Shown: piece by piece, positions 50,401-62,419 of the stretch
Position numbering within the stretch: position 1 is the stretch's first letter
Layout: every line of letters begins with the position of its first letter
Assembly (NCBI RefSeq): GCF_051401765.1
Contig: NW_027480450.1
Coordinates: 1,550,001-1,614,000, forward strand
Length of the DNA: 64,000 bases
From: Calliopsis andreniformis
Lineage: Eukaryota > Arthropoda > Insecta > Hymenoptera > Andrenidae
Reading direction: 5' to 3'
Notes under the pieces: generated by a model
What the model was told of the DNA's origin: nothing
What the model saw: the letters and a program-made list of their open reading frames with translations, nothing else
The model's database searches: none
Translations under genes and position numbers: made by a program

Positions 50401-53283
50401 ATCCTCCATCCTCGATCCTCAGCCCTCATCCTCAATCCTCAATACTCAATCCTCAATCCTCAATCTTCAATCCTCAACACTCAATATTCAATCCTCAATC
50501 CTCGGTCCTCAAACCTCAATTCTGAATCCTCAATACTGAATTCTCAATCTTCAGCCCTCAGTCCTCAACAATCAGTTGTCAATCCTCAATCCTCAATAGA
50601 ATATCCCCAATTCACAGTTTTCAATACTCAATACTCAATCTGCAATCTTCAAATCTCTATCCACAAACATCAATTCTCATCACTCAACCCTCAGCACTCA
50701 GTCCTCAATGTTCAATCCTCAATTCTCAATTCTCAATCTTCAATCCTCGATACTGAATCTTCAATCCTCAATCCTCAATCCTCAATCCTCAATTCTCAAC
50801 CCTCAATCCTCAATCCTCAATCATCAATCCTCAGTCTTCAATACTCAATACTCAATCCTCAATCCTCAATCCTCAATCCTCAGTCCTCAATCCTCAATCG
50901 TCAATCCTCAATCCCCAATACTCAATCTTCAATCCTCAATGCTCAATCCCCAATCCTCAATCCTCAACCTTCAATCCTCAATACTCAATCTTCACTACTC
51001 AATTCCCAGTCCTCAATCCTTAATCCCCAATCCTCAATCCTCGATCTTCAATCCTCAATACTCAATCTTCAATCCTCAGTCCTCAATCCTCAATCCTCAA
51101 TTCTCAATCCTCAACCCTCAATCCTCAAACCTCAAACATCAATACTAAACCCTCAGTCCTCGTCCTCAACCCACAACCCTCAATACTCAATCCTCAATCT
51201 TCAATCATCAATATTCAATATTCAATCCTCAATCCTCAATCCTCAGTCCTCAATCCTCAGTCCTCAAACCTCAATCCTGAATTCTCAAACCTGAATCCTC
51301 AATCTTCAGCGCCCAGTCCTCAACAATCAGTTGTCAATCCTCAATCCTCAATAGAATAACCTCAATTCACAGTTTTCAATACTCAATACTCTATCTGCAA
51401 TCTTCAAATCTCTATCCACATACATCAATTCTCGTCACTCAACCATCAACACTCAGTCCCCAATCCTCAATCTTCAATCCACAATCCTCAATCCTCAATC
51501 CTCAACCCTCATCTTTCAATCCTCAATACCCAATCCTCAATCTTCAATCCTCAATCCTCAATCCTCAATTCCCAATCCTCAATCCTCAATCCTCAATCCT
51601 CAATACTCAATCCTCAATCATCAATCCTCAATCTTCAATACTCAATCCTCAATCCTCAACTGTCAATCCTCAATACTCAACCATGAATCCTCAATTCTCA
51701 ATACTCAATTGAATATCCTGAATTCGCAGGATTCAATACTCAAACATCATTCCTCATCCCTCAGCCCTCATCCTCCATCCTCGATCCTCAATCCTCAATC
51801 CTCAATCTTCAATCCCCAATACTCGATCTTCAACCTTCAATCCTGTATACTCAATCTTCAACCCTCAATCCCCAATACTCAATCTTCAATCCTCAATGCT
51901 CAATCCAAAATCCCCAATCCTCAGTCCTCAATCCTCAATCCTCAATCCTCAAACCTCGATCCTCAACCGTCAATCCTCAATCCTCAGTCCTCAATCCTCA
52001 ATCCTCAATTCTCAATCCTCAACCCTCAATCCTCAGACCTCAAACATCAATACCCAACCCTCAGTCCTCGTCCTCAATCCACAACACTCAATACTCAATC
52101 CTCAATCTTCAATCATCAATATTCAATATTCAATCCCCAATCCTCAATCCTCAGTCCTCAATCCTCAATCCTCAATCCTCAAACCTCGATCCTCAACCGT
52201 CAATCCTCAATCCTCAGTCCTCAATCCTCAATCCTCAATCCTCAATCCTCAATACTCAATACTCAACCATCAATCCTCAGTTCTCAATACTCAATGGAAT
52301 ATCCTGAATTCTCAGGATTCGATACTCAAACCTCAATCCTCAACCCTCAGCCCTCATTCTCAATCCTCAATCCTCAATCCTCAGTCATCAATCCGCAATC
52401 TTCAATACTCAATCGTCAAACGTCAGTCCTCAATCCTCAATCCTCAATCCTCAATCCTCGTTCCTCAAACCTCAATCCTCAACCCTCAGTCCTCATCCTC
52501 AATTCCCAATTCTCAATCTTCAATACTCAATCCTCAACCCTCAATTTTCAATACACAATAGAATATCCTGAATTCGCAGGATTCAATACTCAAACCTCAA
52601 TCCTCAACCCTCAGCCCTCATCCTCCATCCTCGATCCTCAGCCCTCATCCTCAATCCTCAATACACAATCCTCAATCCTCAATCTTCAATCCTCAATCAT
52701 CAAACATCAATCCTCAATCTTCAATACTCAATCCTCAATCCTCAATCGTCAATTCTCAATCCTCAATCCTCAATCATCAATCCTCAATCTTCAATAATCA
52801 GTTCTCAATCCTCAATCCTCAATCCTCAATACTCAACCATCAATCCTCAATTCTTCAATACTCAATAGAATATCCTGAATCCTCAAGATTCGATACTCAA
52901 ACCTCAAACCTCAACCCTCAGCCCTCATTCTCAATCCTCAATCCTCAATCCTCAATCGTCAATATTCAATCCTCAATACTCAATCTTCAATCCTCAATAC
53001 TCAATACTCAATCCTGAATCCTCAATCCTCAATCCTCAGTCATCAATCCTCAATCTTCAATACTCAATCGTCAATCGTCAGTCCTCAATCCTCAATCCTC
53101 AATCCTCGTTCCTCAAACCTCAATCCTAAACCCTCAGCCCTCATCCTCCATCCTCGATCCTCAGCCCTCATCCTCAATCCTCAATACTCAATCCTCAATC
53201 CTCAATCTTCAATCCTCAACACTCAATATTCAATCCTCAGTCCTCGGTCGTCAAACCTCAATTCTGAATCCTCAATACTGAAT
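44496..53283. repeat. HOR type C units 0-3 in super-repeat copy 2
   Basis: It is the copy of 19,731-28,518 at offset 24,765, with approximate unit borders at 47,161, 49,833 and 52,735. Perfect hairpin boxes lie at 46,727, 49,399 and 52,301. It has the same internal length differences (2,665, 2,672 and 2,902 bp and a partial unit), including the 230-bp insertion near 52,006-52,235. The unit-specific substitutions are preserved, so the units have not been homogenised with each other since the large duplication. Confidence 0.75.
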
Positions 53284-56032
53284 CTTCAACACTCAATCCT
53301 CAGTCCTCAATACTCGAAAATCAATCCTCAATTCTCAATACTCAATCCTAAATCAACAATCCTCAATCTTCAATACTCAATCCTCAATCCTCAATCCTCA
53401 ATACTCAATACTCAACCATCAATCCTCAGTTCTCAATACCCAATGGAATATCCTGAATTCTCAGGATTCGATACTCAAACCTCAATCCTCAACCCTCAGC
53501 CCTCATTCTCAATCCTCAATCCTCAATCCTCAGTCATCAATCCTCAATCTTCAATACTCAATCGTCAAACGTCAGTCCTCAATCCTCAATCCTCAATCCT
53601 CAATCCTCGTTCCTCAAACCTCAATCCTCAAGCCTCAGTCCTCATCCTCAATTCCCAATTCTCAATCTTCAATACTCAATCCTCAACCCTCAATTTTCAA
53701 TACACAATAGAATATCCTGAATTCGCAGGATTCAATACTCAAACCTCAATCCTCAACCCTCAGCCCTCATCCTCCATCCTCGATCCTCAGCCCTCATCCT
53801 CAATCCTCAATACACAATCCTCAATCCTCAATCTTCAATCCTCAGTCATCAATCATCAATCCTCAATCTTCAATACTCAATCCTCAATCCTCAATCGTCA
53901 ATCCTCAATCCTCAATCCTCAATCCTCAATCATCAATCCTCAATCTTCAATAATCAGTTCTCAATCCTCAATCCTCAATCCTCAATACTCAACCATCAAT
54001 CCTCAATTCTTCAATACTCAATAGAATATCCTGAATCCTCAAGATTCGATACTCAAACCTCAAACCTCAACCCTCAGCCCTCATTCTCAATCCTCAATCC
54101 TCAATCCTCAATCGTCAATATTCAATCCTCAATACTCAATCTTCAATCCTCAATACTCAATACTCAATCCTCAATCCTCAATCCTCAATCCTCAGTCATC
54201 AATCCTCAATCTTCAATACTCAATCGTCAATCGTCAGTCCTCAATCCTCAATCCTCAATCCTCGTTCCTCAAACCTCAATCCTCAACCCTCAGGCCTCAT
54301 CCTCAATTCTCAATTCTCAATTCTCAATCTTCAATACTCAATCCTCAATCCTCAATTCCCAATCCTCAATACTCAACCATCAATACTCAATTCTCAATAC
54401 ACAACAGAATATCCTGAATTCGCAGGATTCAATACTCAAACCTCAATCCTAAACCCTCTGCCCTCATCCTCCATCCTCGATCCTCAGCCCTCATCCTCAA
54501 TCCTCAATACTCAATCCTCAATCCTCAGTCTTCAATCCTCAACACTCAATATTCAATCCTCAATATTCAATCCTCAATACTAAATCTTCAATCCACAATC
54601 CTCAATCCTCAATCCTCAATCCTCAATGCTCAATCCTCAATCCTCAATATTCAACACACAACCCTCAACCATCAATCCTCAATACTCAACCATCAATCCT
54701 CAATTCTCAATACTCAATAGAACATCCTGAAATCTCATGGTTCAATACTCAATCCACAATATACAATAATCAAACCTCAATCCTCAAGCATAAATTCTCA
54801 ACACTCAATCCTCAACACTCAGTCCTCTCTCTTAAATCCTCCATCCTCAATCCTCAATCCTCAACCGTCAATCCTCAATCCTCAATCCTCAACCCTCAAT
54901 CCTCAGTCCTCAAACCTCAATCCTCAACCCTCAATCCTCAGTCCTCAAACCTCTATCCCGTATCCTCAACACTGAATCCTCAATCTTCAGACCTCAGTCC
55001 TCAAAAATCAATTGTCAATCCTCAATCCTGAATAGAATATCCTCAATTCACAGTTTTCAATACTCAATCCCCATCCTTCAATCTTCAAAACTCAATCCAC
55101 AAACATCAATTCTCATCACTCAACCCACAACACTCAGTCCCCAATCCTCAATCTTCATTCCTCAATCATCAATCCTCAATCCTCAATCCTCAATCCTCAG
55201 TCCTCAGTCCTCAATACTCAACCATCAACCCTCAATTCTCAATACTCAATAGAAGATCCTGAATTCTCAGGATTCAAATCTCAATCCTCAATCCTCAACC
55301 CTCAGCCCTCATTCTCAATCCTCAATCCGCAATCCTCAATCCTCAATATTCAATCCTCAATACTAAATCTTCAATCCACAATCCTCAATCCTCAATCCTC
55401 AATCCTCTGTCATCAATCCTCAATCTTCAATACTCAATCGTCAATCCTCAGTCCTCAATACACAATCCTCAATCCTCGTTCCTCAAACTTCAATCCTCAA
55501 CCCTCAGTCCTCATCCTCAATTCTCAATTCTCAATCCTCAATCCTCAATCCTCAATCTTGAATCCTCAATAAAAAATCTCCAATCCTAGATCATCAATCC
55601 CCAATACTCAATCCTTAATCCTCAACCTTCAATCCTCAATTCCCAGTCCTCAATTTTCAATCCTCAATGCTCAATCCTCAATCCTCAAGCCTCAGTCCTC
55701 AATCCTCATTCCTCAATGCTCAAACGTCAATCTTCAAACCTGAATACTCAATCTTCAATCCTCAATCCTCAATCCTCAATCCTCAATAGAATATCCCCAA
55801 TTCACAGTTTTCAATACTCAATACTCAATCTGCAATCTTCAAATCTCCATCCACAAACATCAATTCTCATCACTCAACCCTCAACACTCAGTCCTCAATG
55901 TTCAATCCTCAATTCTCAATTCTCAATCTTCAATCATCAATACTGAATCTTCAATCCTCAATCCTCAATCCTCAATCCTCAATCCTCTACCCTCAATCCT
56001 CAATCCACAATCATCAATCCTCAATCTTCAAT
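53284..56032. repeat. Block E2 in super-repeat copy 2
   Basis: It is the copy of 28,519-31,267 at offset 24,765: hairpins at 53,450 and 55,256, 783-bp segment at 54,578-55,360, A-rich block at 55,568. One private substitution, CAAGCCTCAG near 53,630 (CAACCCTCAG in copy 1), was noticed. Confidence 0.75.
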
Positions 56033-59000
56033 CCTCAATGCTCAATCCCCAATCCTCAATCCTCAACCTTCAATCCTCAATACTCAATCTTCACTCCTCA
56101 ATTCCCAATCCTCAATCCTTAATCCCCAATCCTCAATCCTCGATCTTCAATCCTCAATACTCAATCTTCAATCCTCAGTCCTCAATCCTCAATCCTCAAT
56201 TCTCAATCCTCAACCCTCAATCCTCAGACCTCAAACATCAATACTAAACCCTCAGTCCTCGTCCTCAACCCACAACCCTCAATACTCAATCCTCAATCTT
56301 CAATCATCAATATTCAATATTCAATCCTAAATCCTCAATCCTCAGTCCTCAATCCTCAGTCCTCAAACCTCAATCCTGAATTCTCAAACCTGAATCCTCA
56401 ATCTTCAGCCCCCAGTCCTCAACAATCAGTTGTCAATCCTCAATCCTCAATAGAATAACCTCAATTCACAGTTTTCAATACTCAATACTCTATCTGCAAT
56501 CTTCAAATCTCTATCCACAAACATCAATTCTCGTCACTCAACCATCAACACTCAGTCCCCAATACTCAATCTTCAATCCACAATCCTCAATCCTCAATCC
56601 TCAACCCTCATCTTTCAATCCTCAATACCCAATCCTCAATCTTCAATCCTCAATCCTCAATCCTCAATTCCCAATCCTCAAACCTCAATCCTCAATCCTC
56701 AATACTCAATCCTCAATCATCAATCCTCAATCTTCAATACTCAATCCTCAATCCTCAATTGTCAATCCTCAATACTCAACCATGAATCCTCAATTCTCAA
56801 TACTCAATTGAATATCCTGAATTCGCAGGATTCGATACTCAAACCTCAATCCTCAACCCTCAGCCCTCATTCTCAATCCTCAATCCTCAATCCTCAGTCA
56901 TCAATCCTCAATCTTCAATACTCAATCGTCAAACGTCAGTCCTCAATCCTCAATCCTCAATCCTCAATCCTCGTTCCACAAACCTCAATCCTCAACCCTC
57001 AGTCCTCATCCTCAATTCCCAATTCTCAATCTTCAATACTCAATCCTCAACCCTCAATTTTCAATACACAATAGAATATCCTGAATTCGCAGGGTTCAAT
57101 ACTCAAACCTCAATCCTCAACCCTCAGCCCTCATCCTCCATCCTCGATCCTCAGCCCTCATCCTCAATCCTCAATACACAATCCTCAATCCTCAATCTTC
57201 AATCCTCAATCATCAATCATCAATCCTCAATCTTCAATACTCAATCCTCAATCCTCAATCGTCAATTCTCAATCCTCAATCCTCAATCATCAATCCTCAA
57301 TCTTCAATAATCAGTTCTCAATCCTCAATCCTCAATCCTCAATACTCATCCATCAATCCTCAATTCTTCAATACTCAATAGAATATCCTGAATCCTCAAG
57401 ATTCGATACTCAAACCTCAAACCTCAACCCTCAGCCCTCATTCTCAATCCTCAATCCTCAATCCTCAATCGTTAATATTCAATCCTCAATACTCAATCTT
57501 CAATCCTCAATACTCAATACTCAATCCTCAATCCTCAATCCTCAATCCTCAGTCATCAATCCTCAATCTTCAATACTCAATCGTCAATCGTCAGTCCTCA
57601 ATCCTCAATCCTCAATCCTCGTTCCTCAAACCTCAATCCTCAACCCTCAGGCCTCACCCTCAGTTCTCAATTCTCAATCTTCAATACTCAATTCTCAATC
57701 CTCAATTCCCAATCCTCAATACTCAACCATCAATACTCAATTCTCAATACACAACAGAATATCCTGAATTCGCAGGATTCAATACTCAAACCTCAATCCT
57801 AAACCCTCAGCCCTCATCCTCCATCCTCGATCCTCAGCCCTCATCCTCAATCCTCAATACTCAATCCTCAATCCTCAATCTTCAATCCTCAACACTCAAT
57901 ATTCAATCCTCAATCCTCGGTCCTCAAACCTCAATTCTGAATCCTCAATACTGAATTCTCAATCTTCAGCCCTCAGTCCTCAACAATCAGTTGTCAATCC
58001 TCAATCCTCAATAGAATATCCCCAATTCACAGTTTTCAATACTCAATACTCAATCTGCAATCTTCAAATCTCTATCCACAAACATCAATTCTCATCACTC
58101 AACCCTCAGCACTCAGTCCTCAATGTTCAATCCTCAATTCTCAATTCTCAATCTTCAATCCTCGATACTGAATCTTCAATCCTCAATCCTCAATCCTCAA
58201 TCCTCAATTCTCAACCCTCAATCCTCAATCCTCAATCATCAATCCTCAGTCTTCAATACTCAATACTCAATCCTCAATCCTCAATCCTCAATCCTCAGTC
58301 CTCAATCCTCAATCGTCAATCCTCAATCCCCAATACTCAATCTTCAATCCTCAATGCTCAATCCCCAATCCTCAATCCTCAACCTTCAATCCTCAATACT
58401 CAATCTTCACTACTCAATTCCCAGTCCTCAATCCTTAATCCCCAATCCTCAATCCTCGATCTTCAATCCTCAATACTCAATCTTCAATCCTCAGTCCTCA
58501 ATCCTCAATCCTCAATTCTCAATCCTCAACCCTCAATCCTCAAACCTCAAACATCAATACTAAACCCTCAGTCCTCGTCCTCAACCCACAACCCTCAATA
58601 CTCAATCCTCAATCTTCAATCATCAATATTCAATATTCAATCCTCAATCCTCAATCCTCAGTCCTCAATCCTCAGTCCTCAAACCTCAATCCTGAATTCT
58701 CAAACCTGAATCCTCAATCTTCAGCGCCCAGTCCTCAACAATCAGTTGTCAATCCTCAATCCTCAATAGAATAACCTCAATTCACAGTTTTCAATACTCA
58801 ATACTCTATCTGCAATCTTCAAATCTCTATCCACATACATCAATTCTCGTCACTCAACCATCAACACTCAGTCCCCAATCCTCAATCTTCAATCCACAAT
58901 CCTCAATCCTCAATCCTCAACCCTCATCTTTCAATCCTCAATACCCAATCCTCAATCTTCAATCCTCAATCCTCAATCCTCAATTCCCAATCCTCAATCC

Positions 59001-60099
59001 TCAATCCTCAATCCTCAATACTCAATCCTCAATCATCAATCCTCAATCTTCAATACTCAATCCTCAATCCTCAACTGTCAATCCTCAATACTCAACCATG
59101 AATCCTCAATTCTCAATACTCAATTGAATATCCTGAATTCGCAGGATTCAATACTCAAACATCATTCCTCATCCCTCAGCACTCATCCTCCATCCTCGAT
59201 CCTCAATCCTCAATCCTCAATCTTCAATCCCCAATACTCGATCTTCAACCTTCAATCCTGTATACTCAATCTTCAACCCTCAATCCCCAATACTCAATCT
59301 TCAATCCTCAATGCTCAATCCAAAATCCCCAATCCTCAGTCCTCAATCCTCAATCCTCAATCCTCAAACCTCGATCCTCAACCGTCAATCCTCAATCCTC
59401 AGTCCTCAATCCTCAATCCTCAATTCTCAATCCTCAACCCTCAATCCTCAGACCTCAAACATCAATACCCAACCCTCAGTCCTCGTCCTCAATCCACAAC
59501 ACTCAATACTCAATCCTCAATCTTCAATCATCAATATTCAATATTCAATCCCCAATCCTCAATCCTCAGTCCTCAATCCTCAATCCTCAATCCTCAAACC
59601 TCGATCCTCAACCGTCAATCCTCAATCCTCAGTCCTCAATCCTCAATCCTCAATCCTCAATCCTCAATACTCAATACTCAACCATCAATCCTCAGTTCTC
59701 AATACTCAATGGAATATCCTGAATTCTCAGGATTCGATACTCAAACCTCAATCCTCAACCCTCAGCCCTCATTCTCAATCCTCAATCCTCAATCCTCAGT
59801 CATCAATCCTCAATCTTCAATACTCAATCGTCAAACGACAGTCCTCAATCCTCAATCCTCAATCCTCAATCCTCGTTCCTCAAACCTCAATCCTCAACCC
59901 TCAGTCCTCATCCTCAATTCCCAATTCTCAATCTTCAATACTCAATCCTCAACCCTCAATTTTCAATACACAATAGAATATCCTGAATTCGCAGGATTCA
60001 ATACTCAAACCTCAATCCTCAACCCTCAGCCCTCATCCTCCATCCTCGATCCTCAGCCCTCATCCTCAATCCTCAATACACAATCCTCAATCCTCAATC
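56033..60099. repeat. Copy of 31,268-35,690 with a 356-bp deletion
   Basis: It follows super-repeat copy 1 at offset 24,765 as far as the hairpin box at 56,814 and at offset 24,409 after it. All else, including the unit 2 marker substitutions near 58,725 and 58,835 and the 230-bp insertion near 59,421, is retained. Confidence 0.75.
56814..56833. other. 356-bp deletion joint inside a hairpin box
   Basis: In copy 1 two boxes lie 356 bp apart: 32,049 (ATCCTGAATTCGCAGGATTC followed by A) and 32,405 (ATCCTGAATTCTCAGGATTC followed by G). Copy 2 has a single hybrid box: the left part carries the G of the first box (TTCGCAGG) and the following base is the G of the second (ATTCGATAC). The crossover therefore fell inside CAGGATTC, 56,826-56,833, and exactly one inter-box interval was lost. 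356 is not a multiple of 7, so monomer slippage does not explain it. Confidence 0.88.
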
Positions 60100-62419
60100 C
60101 TCAATCTTCAATCCTCAGTCATCAATCATCAATCCTCAATCTTCAATACTCAATCCTCAATCCTCAATCGTCAATCCTCAATCCTCAATCCTCAATCCTC
60201 AATCATCAATCCTCAATCTTCAATAATCAGTTCTCAATCCTCAATCCTCAATCCTCAATACTCAACCATCAATCCTCAATTCTTCAATACTCAATAGAAT
60301 ATCCTGAATCCTCAAGATTCGATACTCAAACCTCAAACCTCAACCCTCAGCCCTCATTCTCAATCCTCAATCCTCAATCCTCAATCGTCAATATTCAATC
60401 CTCAATACTCAATCTTCAATCCTCAATACTCAATACTCAATCCTCAATCCTCAATCCTCAATCCTCAGTCATCAATCCTCAATCTTCAATACTCAATCGT
60501 CAATCGTCAGTCCTCAATCCTCAATCCTCAATCCTCGTTCCTCAAACCTCAATCCTCAACCCTCAGGCCTCATCCTCAATTCTCAATTCTCAATTCTCAA
60601 TCTTCAATACTCAATCCTCAATCCTCAATTCCCAATCCTCAATACTCAACCATCAATACTCAATTCTCAATACACAACAGAATATCCTGAATTCGCAGGA
60701 TTCAATACTCAAACCTCAATCCTAAACCCTCTGCCCTCATCCTCCATCCTCGATTCTCAGCCCTCATCCTCAATCCTCAATACTCAATCCTCAATCCTCA
60801 GTCTTCAATCCTCAACACTCAATATTCAATCCTCAATATTCAATCCTCAATACTAAATCTTCAATCCACAATCCTCAATCCTCAATCCTCAATCCTCAAT
60901 GCTCAATCCTCAATCCTCAATATTCAACACACAACCCGCAACCATCAATCCTCAATACTCAACCATCAATCCTCAATTCTCAATACTCAATAGAACATCC
61001 TGAAATCTCATGGTTCAATACTCAATCCACAATATACAATAATCAAACCTCAATCCTCAAGCATAAATTCTCAACACTCAATCCTCAACACTCAGTCCTC
61101 TCTCTTAAATCCTCCATCCTCAATCCTCAATCCTCAACCGTCAATCCTCAATCCTCAATCCTCAACCCTCAATCCTCAGTCCTCAAACCTCAATCCTCAA
61201 CCCTCAATCCTCAGTCCTCAAACCTCTATCCCGTATCCTCAACACTGAATCCTCAATCTTCAGACCTCAGTCCTCAAAAATCAATTGTCAATCCTCAATC
61301 CTGAATAGAATATCCTCAATTCACAGTTTTCAATACTCAATCCCCATCCTTCAATCTTCAAAACTCAATCCACAAACATCAATTCTCATCACTCAACCCA
61401 CAACACTCAGTCCCCAATCCTCAATCTTCATTCCTCAATCATCAATCCTCAATCCTCAATCCTCAATCCTCAGTCCTCAATCCTCAATACTCAACCATCA
61501 ACCCTCAATTCTCAATACTCAATAGAAGATCCTGAATTCTCAGGATTCAAATCTCAATCCTCAATCCTCAACCCTCAGCCCTCATTCTCAATCCTCAATC
61601 CGCAATCCTCAATCCTCAATATTCAATCCTCAATACTAAATCTTCAATCCACAATCCTCAATCCTCAATCCTCAATCCTCTGTCATCAATCCTCAATCTT
61701 CGATACTCAATCGTCAATCCTCAGTCCTCAATACACAATCCTCAATCCTCGTTCCTCAAACTTCAATCCTCAACCCTCAGTCCTCATCCTCAATTCTCAA
61801 TTCTCAATCCTCAATCCTCAATCCTCAATCTTGAATCCTCAATAAAAAATCTCCAATCCTAGATCATCAATCCCCAATACTCAATCCTTAATCCTCAACC
61901 TTCAATCCTCAATTCCCAGTCCTCAATTTTCAATCCTCAATGCTCAATCCTCAATCCTCAAGCCTCAGTCCTCAATCCTCATTCCTCAATGCTCAAACGT
62001 CAATCTTCAAACCTGAATACTCAATCTTCAATCCTCAATCCTCAATCCTCAATCCTCAATAGAATATCCCCAATTCACAGTTTTCAATACTCAATACTCA
62101 ATCTGCAATCTTCAAATCTCCATCCACAAACATCAATTCTCATCACTCAACCCTCAACACTCAGTCCTCAATGTTCAATCCTCAATTCTCAATTCTCAAT
62201 CTTCAATCATCAATACTGAATCTTCAATCCTCAATCCTCAATCCTCAATCCTCAATCCTCTACCCTCAATCCTCAATCCACAATCATCAATCCTCAATCT
62301 TCAATACTCAATCCTCAATCCTCAATCCTCAATCCTCAATTCTCAGTCCTCAACCCTCAATCGTCAATCCTCAATCCCCAATCCTCAATCTTCAATCCTC
62401 AATGCTCAATCCTCAATCC
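60100..62419. repeat. Block E3 in super-repeat copy 2
   Basis: It is the copy of 35,691-38,010 at offset 24,409, with the 783-bp segment at 60,851-61,633, hairpin at 61,529 and A-rich block at 61,841. ACCCGCAACC near 60,935 replaces ACCCTCAACC of copy 1. Confidence 0.74.
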
